This document shows, one piece after another, positions 22,430 to 34,442 of a stretch of 64,000 nucleotides of DNA (positions within the stretch are counted from its first letter, which is position 1; each line of letters starts with the position of its first letter). A model generated the notes under the pieces. It did not search any database and was not told the DNA's origin. It worked only from the letters and a program-made list of their open reading frames with translations. The DNA is taken from contig JBBPUQ010000003.1 of NCBI GenBank assembly GCA_038501195.1, positions 3,998,501 to 4,062,500 on the forward strand, written 5' to 3'. This DNA is from Nemania diffusa. Taxonomy: Eukaryota > Ascomycota > Sordariomycetes > Xylariales > Xylariaceae. The position numbers were made by a program, and so were the translations under genes.

Positions 22430-23308
22430 ATGGCCCGGTATCAGCCTCTATCTCAAAGCCCTGAATCGCTCAACACGGCGGGCAATCTGCGTGCAGAACC
22501 GCTCGCACACAACAAGCGACTACGAGGACGTTGGATAGCATGCGGAGGAGCAGTCCTTGCCTTTGCTATCATCCTCTGGCTGGGCCAGAGACTAGGGACG
22601 ACACAGGAATGGATTCCACCTCAGCTGGGTACTATTCCATGCATCATAATGTCTAGCTCATACTGATTCCATTGCAAAATAGCACGTACCAATAGACTTG
22701 ATACGGTCTACAAGCGATTCTGGTGGAACACTGCGTATAGCCCTGCCAATCGATCTGATGCCGACCTACTCTGGGACGAAATCAACCCAGCGCATGGTAT
22801 TGTCAGCGTGGATCGAGAATGGGCAGCGACTCAAGGCTGGCCGCTGAGCCTTCACCCCCCTGGTGACAAAACGAAAGCTGTATATTTACTCGAGGCATAT
22901 CACTTACTGCACTGCATAGTATGTCAGAACAAAGACGAACAGAGGCTTCAACTGACTTAGTGACTTGGGCAGCGTATTATGCGACTGACTTTCTGGGAAG
23001 CAATTGACGGAAAGCCTTTTACATATCACATAGGACCGCATCTAGACCATTGTTTTGATGCTTTGCGACAAAACATACAATGCAACGCCGATAATACGCC
23101 GTTGTACAGTTTTGGTGACCATACGGCTGGTAACGGTCAGCTCCATCGGTGCAATGATTGGGAACAACTGCGAACTTGGGCCGCCGCTAATACGGCATGT
23201 TATCGTGATAGCATCGAGGAAATACCACTCGCAGATCATTTCGGATTCTGCCGAGACAATGGTGACGATGGTGTAAAAGACATTGAGTTTGGAGCGATCA
23301 TTGAATAA
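22430..23308 (+). CDS. UstYa-like oxidase (DUF3328), copy 2 (256 aa)
   Basis: Three exons: 22430-22628, 22683-22918 and 22973-23308, phases 1 and 0, summing to 257 codons including stop. A membrane helix lies near residues 38-55 (IACGGAVLAFAIILWLG). YKRFWWNT and DLLWDEINPAHGIVSV correspond to the usual pre-motif segment. The two HxxHC motifs are AYHLLHCI (exon 2 end) and HLDHCFDALRQNIQCNADN (exon 3). The intron after the first HxxHC motif is at the same place as in copy 1. The C-terminus has GQLHRCNDWEQLRTW. Two different UstY proteins per cluster are normal in this class (UstYa and UstYb). Confidence 0.9.
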
Positions 23309-24226
23309 GAGGCTGGTGCCATAGAACCGTACTCATCCTTTCATTTCTACCTGCATTCTGAGGGCTTATGTAATTAGATGATAGGATTTTGAGGTGCATA
23401 AATAAGGGGCCTTTACACCAGCTGGGAGCAGGAGAAGCAAGGAATGACATGCATAATCCTCTTTTTTGTTCCCTTTTCGAAAATTCTACGATGCTTTAGT
23501 AATCAGAATCAATTAAATCCGCGTTATTTTACCCCTATTTACGACTCTTAAACCCCTTAGAGGTATGATAATCCGTCATTTTTAAGGTGTAAGTATCCAA
23601 GCATTAGTCGGACAAGAGAGCTATTTGGGGTGATATTTTTTAGTGAGGTTACAAGGGCCCATCCCCCGAGGACCCTGGAGGATTCCACGTGTGGATCATT
23701 GGGTCGTACCCGCGGTTGCTGTCAGTTGGGGCTACCATTTTGGGAAGGATAAGTGGCGTCTGATCAGAAAAAGGTGCTCAGTCCAAAGAGTGTTGCATTG
23801 AGTTAGATTCTACATACTACAGTAGGTCCTAGGCTACACATCTACCGGTTGAGGTTTGCATTGGATCGCGGGCTGAGTCGTGCGGTGACATAATAGCTGA
23901 TACGGAGACGTGAGAATCACGCACTACATGTAGGTAACCACAAAACATGGCGATAGGTATTGCACAGCCTGATTTGCTCGTATCGGAAGTCTTTTGCCAT
24001 ATCAAAGCTGCCTCGCAGAAGCCTTGCAAGCTTTCCCCCCAATTCATACAGTACCACATAATCATAATTATGGGGTGACAGCCCAGCATAGGGCACAGTA
24101 TTGAGGAGAATAAGGAATGGAAGAAGAAGATCATCATGTGCAGGGGTTCTCATATGACAAGGGTTCGAATCCATCTCAGTACGCCTCCATGCATGCAGAA
24201 AGACAAAATGCTACACACCACAACGT
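23309..24226. other. Intergenic, nothing recognised
   Basis: Between convergent UstY copy 2 and tyrosinase genes. The GGGTTCGAATCC word near 24163 looks like a tRNA T-arm but no cloverleaf forms around it. Confidence 0.5.
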
Positions 24227-25455
24227 TCAATCCTGGTAGCCGTAGCATAGCAGCCCGCTGTTCGTGGCCATCACCAAACTAACCTGGATGTTGGGGGCAA
24301 GCTCAGCCATTTCAATGAGATCTGTGAGCTGCGCCGCGATAGTCGAGTTATAGCGGGATGGGCCGTGATAGGCTAGGGCACGCTCTGGACGTGCACTTTG
24401 CCATTGCCACCAGAGCCGATCAATCTGCGCATGGTGAAGGAAGAAGATGGGGTCTAGGTGCCAAATCAGCAGAGTTCGAGAGAGACGATGGGAAGATGGG
24501 TTTGAACGCACCGTTAGGAGCAGTGAAGGACGAGAAATCCCCACGGACGAGAATCGGGATTGCAGAGTGTGGACCGTCTTCCAGCATTGAGAGAAACCTG
24601 AAATAATCGGGTATATCCAGTGCGCCGGCTATGGCGCTGCTATTCAACCGATGTGCTCCAAAATGTTCGAGGTACTCCTCTGCGACTAGAAAACCTCGTG
24701 ATAGACAGTGCGGCCTCGAGTCTTCATTGTAATATTGGACTTGCAGCCCTGCAAACGGTCCATTTTGAACGCAATAACCGTCACCAACAGGAGCAGGGTG
24801 GTCCGAGTCACCGTTACCCCCAAATCCCTCCTCAGATCCCCAAATAGGCGCTTGGGTAAGATTGGCCCAGTCTTGTGTCCAGTCCCAGTACCTGGTAACT
24901 TGTCAGTTCAACCTAGGCCAGCGGAAATGTTACTTACGGAAGAGTTCCGGTATAATGGCAACGCTCTTTCAAGGTCTGCTCATATATATGTATGAAGTAC
25001 CGATGCCATGGTAGGAACGGGGCTGCTTCGTGAGCTTTGGACTGTCAGTAGACTTCAAAAGGAGGGCACTGTCACAAGAACGTACAATAGTCCCCAATAT
25101 TGCGATGAATATATGCGAACGCGTCGTGCAAAGTTCCATTACAGATGTTTGAAGGGATTGTCGAGAGGCACTTAACCGCGCGAAGGTATTCCAGCCGCTG
25201 ATGACTGTTCAGCGACCGCCATTCGCGCCGAGTAGCCGGTAGCATACATTGGCTGGCCCTGGTGCTGGTCCACGATATGTGGCCCTTTAAAGTCCAGATA
25301 GCGACCGAAAGGACAACGAACGTGATAGTAGCGATGAATGTCGATACGAAGTGCTTGCACAAGAACGAGAGTAGGACTCTTCTTTGAGGTTTCTCCAGAA
25401 GAGGTTCCGCACTGGATTCCGCATTGTCACATCCATACTCGACTGATGAAAACAT
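24227..25455 (-). CDS. UstQ-like tyrosinase (type 3 copper oxidase) with one unresolved junction
   Basis: Exons seen: 25455-25086, 25041-24938, 24891-24512 and 24453-24227. The N-terminus is cytosolic, then a membrane helix (VSTFIATITFVVLSVAIW). CuA-site histidines lie in FAYIHRNIGDY and AHEAAPFLPWHRYF; LPYWDWTQDW follows. The CuB region reads GPHSAIPILVRGDFSSF and PIFFLHHAQIDRLWWQW. The usual second His of the CuB HxxxH is not present, which I have the impression is common in this subgroup. The C-terminus (ATNSGLLCYGY) is complete. Exon 1 ends in phase 1 at the only GT donor (25085) but exon 2 needs phase 0, so the four exons total one base too many. In UstQ-type clusters the enzyme oxidises the core tyrosine. 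Confidence 0.82.
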
Positions 25456-26582
25456 AGGTAGTTTTCGAGTTAAAAGCCGTGAAGATGATGAAGATAATCT
25501 TTGTAACGATGTCTTGGTTCAAGATATCAAAATAATATCATCGCTACGTAGCTCTGTTATACCGGTGGAAACAAGCATGGAGAGCTGTTATGAAACCAAA
25601 ATGGGAAGTGATAAAAAGAAATTAGCATATATAGAATCAGGAGGCACCAATGTATACATAGACGTTGTCAGTGTGGGATTTTACTTAAGTGCCTACCCAC
25701 GCAAATGTGCGACGCTGGTGTCAATTCACGTGCTTGGAGTATTTGGGGTAACAACTACGTGAAGCTTGGAGATCCGATCAGGCTGACCAAGAGCTGTCAA
25801 CATTGGGTTTTATATGTCGGAAAAATGACCGCTGAAACAACCACTAATGATCATAGCTAAGAGGAGGGCTTCGTCCCACGCATCGTAGGATTTAAAACGT
25901 AAATATAAAGACGCATTAACAACAACATTAAGACAGCTAAAATATAAGTAAACTTAATAATAGCTATTCTATCTACGTATTTTAGCTAAACCCAACATGG
26001 CAGTCAGCCAATCAAGCCCTCTAATTGCGCTAATTCTTACCAAATTTGTGTAGTAAGTAGAACATAAAAAGGATCCGGCTGGCAGAACCTACTGTAAACA
26101 GACGGTCTACAGAATACTCTATGATAGAATATACCTACTATGTAGATAAAAAGCTATTATTGCTACAGCGGTTTATGCAGCTACCTGTTAACCTATAGAT
26201 ACTTCTATATTAGTAAATATTATCGTCGCTTATTTTTTGTATCTACAGGTAGCAGCCTGGCCTGACTTAATTCAGTTGCCGGCTTTGATTGTTATTTTTT
26301 CATATACCAGGGTACGTATAAGGCTTGCTTTATACAGAATATTCCTAATAAACTTGGCTGCGATTGGAGCATTCGAGTAGGGGAGGTAGCGAAATTAGGC
26401 TTAGTGTCCTCTCGTTCAGTGATTTCTCAGCAGCAGTCAGCTAGTCGCAGCTGTCTAATATCTACGATAATAATAATAGCTCTGGACTTGCGCCTCAACC
26501 CTCCTCACCCCTCCTCATCCCTCTTCATCCCTCCTCGTCTCTGTTCATTCCCCCAGTGTTCCATCCAATCGAAACATCTACA
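25456..26582. other. Intergenic, right border of the RiPP-like cluster
   Basis: AT-rich from about 25850 to 26300. The 112-codon frame 25424-25762 overlaps the tyrosinase start antisense and is not believed. A CCTCCTC(A/C)CCCCTCCTC pyrimidine-rich leader lies at 26500-26560, just before the next start codon. Confidence 0.5.
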
Positions 26583-27967
26583 ATGTCAGATCGTCAGGCC
26601 TGCAGCACCTGCGCTCAACTAGTACCTAAGAAAAATCTTGCACGTCACCGAAAAGAGCATGTTGGGACACATAAGCAGACCTGCGAAATTTGCGACCGCT
26701 CTATCTGCAAAAGCGGGTGGCAGAGACATATTCATTCACGGAGGCATAAAACTAAGGAAAATGCTACACAACGTGGGCTCGTAGTAAGTATTAATATCAA
26801 AGTACAGCCTTCTTTTAATTCTTAGTTTTGCTATACTAAATGATTATAAAGCCCGTTCCGCATTCTGATGTCCAAGATGACGGTATAGAATCGCTCATGC
26901 GCGAATTTCTCAATACCGTAGATGGCCCGTTGTCTCATCTGTCCTCTACATATGCAACTGAAATAAAGAGGACCGGCGGACTTTCGGATCTAGATACGGG
27001 CAGGGAGACGAAGGAGACCCGAATATGGGCCAGTCTTGGGTTACGACCACCCATGCTGTTCCCTGCCGCTGAATGTTGGAAAAGAAAGCCGTCTTCAGAG
27101 GAGTATTTTACGGACCTGCTACATGGATTTTCGAAACATACCACCCAGATCTATTCCCGAGGTAATCCTTCCACTCCTCTCTATCCGCCGCCTTTCCATG
27201 TTGTCTTGCAACAATTAGAACAACCTAATTCATTGTCAACCATGTACGCTATCAACATGACCGCCGAGGCAGTCGACGTCAAGATCCCGGAGCGACTACA
27301 AGGACAGGTCCCTATTTATCAAGATGGCGATATTGTCACGACGACAAACATCACCCCCAAGTTTTCAACTGCGGGGCTTCACGTTGGTGAGTAAGGTCTC
27401 ATCATGCCCCCTTGAACGATCCATTAACAAGATCCCTATGCAGACCACGGGAAACATGGTGTTACACTGCTTCATGGAGGATGCGTCAAACTTTGGGCAC
27501 TATATCCCTTGACTCCTCACAACCTTGAACAATTTTCCGCAGTACACCGATCCGATGCGGCCTTTATCGAGGTCCGAGGCCAGCTTGAAGGTGGTGAATT
27601 ATGTGTTCAAACAGAAGATCAAGCAATCTACCTTCCTCCAGGCTGCATACATAGTGCTTATACTCTCCGGGGCGGACTTGTCCCGGGCATCGAATTCACT
27701 AATATCGAATGCTTAGAGCCAGCAGCGAAAATATGGGATCTGAACTCAAAGGGACTAAAACTGTGTGGAAATGATTGTTATCCTTTTCTCGAGGCTATTA
27801 TTATGGGACTTCGCTCAAAGGAATCAGACCAGCCAGAGAAGGCTTTAGAGCTTTTATGCCCAAGGTACAAAAAAATCAGCAGGCTTAATCCAACAATATT
27901 GTCTAAAGTCAAACAAGCGCTGCCGAGGTCCTGTCCGAAATGCGGTAAGTCATGGGCGAAGCATTGA
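26583..27967 (+). CDS. C2H2 zinc-finger / JmjC-type cupin protein (419 aa)
   Basis: Three exons: 26583-26783, 26852-27386 and 27444-27967, phases 0 and 1. The first exon holds two short zinc fingers: CSTCAQLVPKKNLARHRKEH, then CEICDRSICKSGWQRHIHSRRH. The rest is a JmjC-like domain, with HVDHGKHG giving the HxD metal pair, WALYPLTPHNL, and PPGCIHSAYTLRGGLVPG giving the distal His. A knuckle CPKCGKSW lies at the C-terminus. This fits an Fe(II)/2-oxoglutarate oxygenase acting on chromatin or RNA in the nucleus. The intron 1 acceptor at ATAAAG|CCC is the only one after an in-frame TAA. It adjoins the RiPP-like cluster and could be a regulator, but shows no cluster-specific evidence. Confidence 0.75.
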
Positions 27968-30592
27968 TATACTTAATTGATGACGAACATCGGCCCGTTA
28001 GCCTTTCCACTATCCTACTAATATAAGATCTGTGTGCCTGTTGACATATCCGTTCTTGCTGCGATGCTTGCGCCAGACGGCACAAATCGCAGTCAAGCTA
28101 AATCGCAGTTCTTAACTTTGTTAACATTCTAACGGTATAAGCAGCTATTGTCCTGCCCCCGGTCGGTGTACGTGTGATCTTTGATAATACTATCCAAGGC
28201 ATAGGGCCAGTAGTAGTAACAAGGACTAGGAGGCCTCCTTGACGATGAGAAAGGGCATGAGCTGAACTCCATTTCCTCCACAGCTATGCGACTTCTTGAT
28301 GACACTTTGGTTGCTCATGTCTTGCAGGGTGCAGAGCCTGTTGCCAAGACAAGTCGTAGGTCGGAACCGGAATTAGCTAGGGCTGTACTTCGCAATAATA
28401 TCCAGAGCCCGGATATCCCCGATCTTGAAGCGGTCCTGCTGATCTCAATATCACAACGGTGACGATAGATGTGGCGAGGTCAGCATTTTGCGACATAAGT
28501 GTATGATGCGTTTGTTCGCGCTGTAAGGCGTTGCTATCTGGCTGTTGGTTGAATGATGCAATTAGGATGTAATAAGTGCAGTAGAGACTAGGACATGTAA
28601 TCTAGATGAATCTTTCGCCAGGCACTATTGAAATGCGCGTTTCCGTTAGGCTGTGAAGCAGACAGAAAATAATTTCAAAGTAATAGGTAATAGTCTGCAA
28701 CCAACCTGATTGTTTGATTTCTGTTTGCGCGGTAAGCCACATAGAACTGATCGGATGCAGATAGGAAATTTTGTGAATAGGATACGCGGATCGTACATTG
28801 ATCATAATTTAATCAGAGGTCTTGCAGATTTTAAGTCAAACGGAGATAGATACTATAAAAATTACGAGGGGCAAAGTCTGTTCAAAAAAACAACAAACGC
28901 ATTGAGCAACAAAAGGGATCCTGCAGCCCGAAAGGTCTGATTGCTTCGAGGGTTGAAAACCATGCTGTCGTCTTCCGCAGCAAACTTGAACAAGATGGCG
29001 GTGATTACTTCTGTGATATTACACCTCATAAAGCTACCACTCCTCCGTTTGTGAATACATCGGCCATGATTAGCGAAGACAGGCAAGGTCGTGTTTCTGC
29101 CGACCTTCAAGTCCCTATCCGAACCATCGTTCGCCGTCACCCTCCCCGGCGCTTTCTAAGTCGAATTCGCCGTCTCGATCTCGTAATTCACGTACACATT
29201 TATTCATACTATACACACAGAGTCGGACCGTCACACATAATAACTTACTGAATTGGAAGCTCCAGTCAATGTAAGCCGCTGTCCCGGGCCGTGCGCCCCC
29301 GGATATATTGCCGACCGCTTCGGGCCGTTTGACGTGGTGGTGGTGGCGAACTGCGTTAGTGTGCGTGGCAACGATCTCGACTTCCTGGTATACAAAGCCA
29401 GCTCGAGCGCGCGCCCCTCTTAGGGTTCTGGTCCGGGGCGGCAATCAGCCTGACACCCGCCTGCGTTGGCTGGGTGTGCCGGACCGACCTACGGCACGCG
29501 GAGCGGCACTGCCGGCTTTCTCAGGGGCTTTCGCACCGGGGTTGGGATATGAATCGCGGGCGTACCAGGGGCTGAAGGCTATTTTCTGGGGGGTTTTAAC
29601 TAACCGCCTTGGCTGCCTTCGTCATGGCTAGGGTCTATTATGCGAATGGCGCTTCGCGGTCGTGTCTTAACCCCTTTTGCAAGGCAAGGTGGCCCCTATT
29701 GTGCATGCATATCTGCATATATCATGGTCCGATTTCGCTATGCGTACGTTGCACGCCGGTTATGGTTGGGCTGGCCGGCGAGGCCTGCTCTTGAGTTGTT
29801 CCTTTCTGGCATGTGCCTTGATAGGCTTGATATCGTCATGAGGGGCATGGGCATTCTAGAAAACAAGGCTATGTTGCATACATTCAATATCCGAGGGGCG
29901 AAATTGGAGTAAGATGTCCTCGATATGCCTAACCCCAAACTCCAATTCTCCATCTAGAAGTCCTAAGTCGGCCAACCGGGGGGTTGGTTATCTTCAAGGG
30001 TAGCTATGAAGGAGCATAAGATGCCGGAGCTGTTTGGAAACATGTATATCTTACATATTTGCCACACGCAGAGTAACCTTGCCACTTACTTGTAAATATG
30101 CCTAGCGATGCACCTCACTATATATTTTATGCGTTAAATGTATTAGACCTTGCTTATTCATTCGATATTTGATCCCACCGAACAAGTAGCTACTAAGAGT
30201 GCATAGATAAGTCTTCTATGTGACGGCATGTATGATTTTTGCCCCTGAGAGCTAGGGCACCCTATCTAGCTCACTCGTAATCCCATTTCAAGGATATGTA
30301 AAGTGCTATTTTTTACATACGGTGGTATAATTGACGCAAGCAGTAGTATAAACACAAACTCTAGTATGTTTTATTCCTCCAGATAGACAAATGATCTAGA
30401 TACCCCCGAGAGCAAAGCAATAATACGAACCCGAGGTATGATATCCACAGTCTGTCCTTGAAGCCTAAGGTGTCATATCCCGTAGAAGCCGAGACAGGCT
30501 AATCAATCTACTTCCAAAATGTCCAGGTGTCCAACCGACCATGCCAACCCCTGATGCCTTCCCAGACCCAAACCCAATGCCGATACCATTCT
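27968..30592. other. Gene-poor stretch with decayed coding remnants
   Basis: Holds a coding-like remnant at about 28240-28460 ending ..LEAVLLISISQR*, and the second dispersed repeat copy (28430-28740). A GC-rich island at about 29270-29650 has interrupted frames containing NDLDFLVYKASS; it may be relic transposon sequence. Frames at 29115-29444, 29308-29631 and 29640-29912 overlap each other and show no family match I recognise. Confidence 0.45.
28430..28740 (+). repeat. Dispersed repeat, copy 2
   Basis: Partner of 13280-13700, same strand, about 15 kb apart. It begins after a coding-like segment ending in TGA and continues through GACATAAGTGTATGATGCG, GAATGATGCAATTAGG and TAATCTAGATGAATCTTTCG to GATTGTTTGATTTCTGTTTG. 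It is shorter than copy 1 because of an internal gap, and has an extra AAGTGCAGTAGAGACTAGG-like insert near 28572. Confidence 0.6.
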
Positions 30593-32124
30593 CTATTCCG
30601 TCTTCATGACCTCGGCAAAGATCTTATGCATCTCATTAGCGCTCTTCTTGGGGGTCCGCTTCTGGCCGTTCTTGTAGTCGACAAAGGTGACGCCGAAGCG
30701 TGTCTCGTAGCCCTCGGCCCACTCGAAGTTGTCCATGAGGGACCACGCCATGTAGCCTCGGACATCGCACCCGTCCTCGGAGACGGCCTTGGCCATGGCG
30801 TGGACGTAGCTGCGGAAGTAGTCGACGCGGAACTGGTCGTCGAGTATCTCCTCGAAGGAGAGGTCGTTCTCGCCCTTGATGCTCGTCCCGTTCTCTGTCA
30901 CGTAGATAGGAGGGTACCCGTACCGCTTGCTAAGCCAGTTGATCAGGTTGCGGAAGCCCTGCGGGTTTGGCCGCAGCCAAACCGACTGCGTCTCGGGGCC
31001 GATGACCTCGCCGTACTTGTTGATGGGGTGAGTAGTGAGGTTGCCTAGGAAGTCCTCTGGTGCCGCCTCGCCGGTTCCGTGCTTGACGTAATCGGCAGTG
31101 TAGTGGTTCATACCATAGAAGTCATTTGAGCCCTTTACGAGGGCCTCTTCCTCGGGAGTAAATTCTGGCAGACGGTCGCCCAGTTGCTTGCGCATGGAAT
31201 CAGGGTACTTTCCAAAGTACACTGGATCGGCAAACCATGAGATAGCGAACTCTATCTTGCGATTAGCAGCAATGACGTCCTCGGGATCCTCATGGTCCCA
31301 GGGGTAGGCCCAGTCCCCATTTAGTGTGATGCCAATCTGACCCTTGTCTGTAGGCTTGAATTCTTCCCGGTAGACCTTCACGGCCCTACCATGAGCCACT
31401 AGGATATTATGACCGACTGCCCAAGGCTCGCGGCTCGAGTCGCCGACAGGGAATTTACTCCGGTCAGAAGTGTGGCCTGGCGCGAAGAGACCGGTGTTAT
31501 AGCCCAGAATAGAGCTGCAAAAGGGTTCGTTGAAGGTAATCCAGTTCTTGCACTTAGGGATCGCCTTGAATACGACACGAGCATAGTGTTCGAAATCAAG
31601 GGGAAATTCTTCCCTGTTTAGAAGGCCTCCATATCGCTGTTCTATCCCATCTGGGACATCCCAATGGAGCAGTGTGATAAAGGGAGTGATACCGGCCTCG
31701 AGCAAGTCATCGACGAACTTGACATAATGATCAATGCCTTTCTGGTTAACCGGGTCGTTACGGCCGCCAAGGGGGACGATTCGAGCCCATGATAAGGAAA
31801 AGCGATAGGCTTTTGCGCCCACGCTCTTCAAGAGAGCAATATCTTCGGCAGTCCGGTTATACGAGTCGCAAGCAACGGATCCATCGCTCTTGTCGGCAAT
31901 TTTCCCATCAATTGCACAGAACTTGTCCCAAATGGTTGGGCCACGTCCGTCTGTCTCGGAGGCGCCCTCGACTTGGAAGCTAATGGGAGGTACGTACAAA
32001 TTAGCTCAGAAATCCCCTCAAAGGGCTGGAGTCTTTGTGGTTTCGGCAGATGCTTCGATTAGCGCAAAGAGGAAACTTACGCAGCTGTGGCAAACCCCCA
32101 CTGGAAGTCTGAGGGCAGCGACAT
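30593..32124 (-). CDS. GH1 beta-glucosidase (476 aa, intracellular)
   Basis: Hydrolyses beta-glucosides such as cellobiose. Two exons: 32124-32081 and 31979-30593, joined in frame across a 101 bp intron. The short first exon gives MSLPSDFQWGFATAA, the standard GH1 start, and exon 2 continues FQVEGASETDGRGPTIWD. The acid/base Glu lies in WITFNEPF (about residue 163) and the nucleophile in YVTENGTS (about residue 376). SLMDNFEWAEGYETRFG closes the active site. Length is normal for fungal GH1 and there is no signal peptide, so the enzyme is probably cytosolic. It faces a 2 kb gene-free region at its 3' side. Confidence 0.95.
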
Positions 32125-33589
32125 GTTGACGAGCAAAGGCAAATGAGGAGTCGGTGGCGACTAGGCTATTTGGGACGCTTAAGCTGTCGCCTTGATCTCG
32201 TCTGGAAGAACGGTTATATATGTTGGCGTACTCCTCGCCAAGACCGTGGCTAGCTTCAACCTTTGTACTGCGAATCAAAGAGGGAAGGGGTCTAAAAGTT
32301 CATAATGGGATTCAAGCCTAGCAGAGACGGACCACCCTATCCTTATATCTCTAGAATCCATCCTCTAGTGTAAGCATCTTAGCCCTATGTCTTCCCGATT
32401 CACCCGCATCGGATCATGAGAGCCGAAAAACAGAGAGCATTTGAACAACGTGATAGGACCTAGTCCTTCTCCAACCAGGCCATGAAGAGCCACGATCTCC
32501 GCCGTGGGGTAGCTCGTACACCATGCACATGTGTAATAAAATACAGGATCCCCTGCGACAGCCTGGAGAACCCCCGCAGCATAGCAGGAGAGTCCCTCCA
32601 AGACGGCAACTTTGCAAGACGGTTGCGACGGCCCGCGACTCCGAATCGCTGAATCACGTGGATTTATTATGCCCAAGAGGCGCGAGAACTTCGGGTAAAC
32701 TATCATGGGGAAGCTGGCCGATAGCCGCATCACGGATTACCTGCATCCTAGAGCTGTCCCTCACACTCGGGAATGTGGGGGAAGACATGTCTAGAGCGGA
32801 GCAGATAGCCTAGCTAACTCTTTTTACCGTAAACGTCTTTCGCTATTGGTAGTCTAGTCTGGTTCCTTGAGTGACTTATACGTGAGCAGATACTAATTTT
32901 CAGTTTCATGTTCTTATTATCCAGCAACGTGAGACGTATTTCTAGCCCGATATTGATTCTGAGCTATGTCGTTCTGAAATATCGGCTCGTGCTCTAGGCC
33001 CGAAATCCCCTTTATACCTACTTACTTCATGCAGCCCCAGTAAAGATCCTGGGAAAGATCGTCGGTGATCGCCATGAGTTGAAGTGTTGGATTTGTCTCG
33101 ATAGAGACTGTGAACCCCGACGGCCCTAGTCGTAGGTACCTCGCCTAGCCCAAAGCCAGTGAAAAGGGCCGAGTTATAAACAAGAGAATAAGACAGTTGA
33201 ACGTAATACCGTGAGACCAGTTGCAAAAAAAGCTCAATAATCGACCTGACAAAGTGTTTTATCCTCAAGCGCTACGTATCGTTCCTTACTTCTGTTAATT
33301 CCTGATTCGATGCAAACAAGTATCGCGATTCCAACGACCGAATCGTCCTGCTGGCGAGATTCTTGCAGAAATTGGACAGGGTGTAGCTGTGTGAAAATTC
33401 AACAGCACAAATGAACTGTCGCCAGACCACCGAAACCGAAGAGACATGCAAAGAATGTTGATAATATTCAATTCGCTGCGCCAAATGAGATTACGCCAAA
33501 ACCAACATCTCCTCTCAGGATAGCCCCTTTCCGACATCCCACTAAGGCTGATTTTATATGCTACGGTGCCTAGGGGTAGCGTGATGGAG
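32125..33589. other. Intergenic, nothing recognised
   Basis: About 1.5 kb. Overlapping frames at 32365-32733, 32523-32813 and 33295-33726 show no domains; the last is antisense to the GFA gene end. Confidence 0.5.
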
Positions 33590-34442
33590 TTATGGGGTAG
33601 ATGAAGTAGACATTCTGATGTTGCCATCGTCAACGCGAGTCCTCTTCCTCTTGCCGGCAGTAGACATAGACGATTCCGATGTATTAGCTTCTCCCTCGCC
33701 TCCCTCGTCTCCCTCCTTATCATCATCAGCCGTCCACTCGGTGATCTCGAACTTTACCCAATAGGATCCGTCTCGGCTCCTTTGGACACTCTTCGTAGTG
33801 TGCATGTTCCCTAATTGGCTACCCGAAATGAGATTGTCGAACCATGGAATACTTGTGGTATCACGACCTTTCAACTCGCGACTGGGCTCTCCTCCATCAG
33901 TAGGTACAATGTCCATCTCATCCTGATCATTGTCATCAGGAAGCAGGCCTAGTTCTTGAAGACTATGCAAGTCCTCCGTCAGGAGACTGCCAAGGGTCAA
34001 CTGGATGAAGTCGGCCTCGCTTCGTGGCTCTTCGGACCAATATGACAGCGGTGTGCCGCAGTATCCACAGAAGCTTCTCTGGGTGTGGCGTTCGGTTGGG
34101 TGGCAATATAGACGGCGAATAGTCGACCGCGATTCGTCAGGGAAGAAGGGGAATACTTCGCTACGATACCAAAGTAAGGGAACACGAATGAAGGTAGACA
34201 ACAGTGATGCCGAAGAAAACCCTAATAATCGGCTCTGCCCTTAGCCATGTCCTCAGGGAACGGTGCCTGCTTCAAAGCAAGGTTCTGGAGCAAAGAAAGC
34301 AAAGAATGGACTACATACGGTGATTTATATCTGAATCGATTATGACCTGGGCCAAATCGGATGGGGTGCTGGGAAGTTGAATAGCATACTGATTTCGACC
34401 ACACTGGCACGAGCCCCTCAGCTGAGCTGACAGGGCAGCCAT
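33590..34442 (-). CDS. GFA/CENP-V domain protein (257 aa)
   Basis: Two exons: 34442-34319 and 34239-33590, phase 1. The zinc-binding pattern of the glutathione-dependent formaldehyde-activating (GFA)/CENP-V fold is seen: GSCQCGRNQYAIQLP at residues 10-24, ATFLRVPL-like STFIRVPLLWYRSEVF, FFPDESRSTIRR, and SFCGYCGTPLSYWSEEPR. EADFIQLTLGSL is the conserved C-terminal strand. After it come about 110 family-untypical residues with an acidic stretch (DDDKEGDEGGEGEANTSES) and a basic GKRKRTR that could be a nuclear signal. The catalytic activity of most fungal members is not established, so only the domain name is given. Confidence 0.86.

Noticed and set aside
24150..24185. tRNA T-arm-like GGGTTCGAATCC word
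   Set aside because: No acceptor, D or anticodon stem can be paired around it.
29308..29912. Overlapping frames in the GC-rich island
   Set aside because: Mutually overlapping, stop-interrupted and without recognisable motifs; kept only as a possible relic.
30527..31048. 173-codon plus-strand frame
   Set aside because: Antisense shadow of the GH1 gene.
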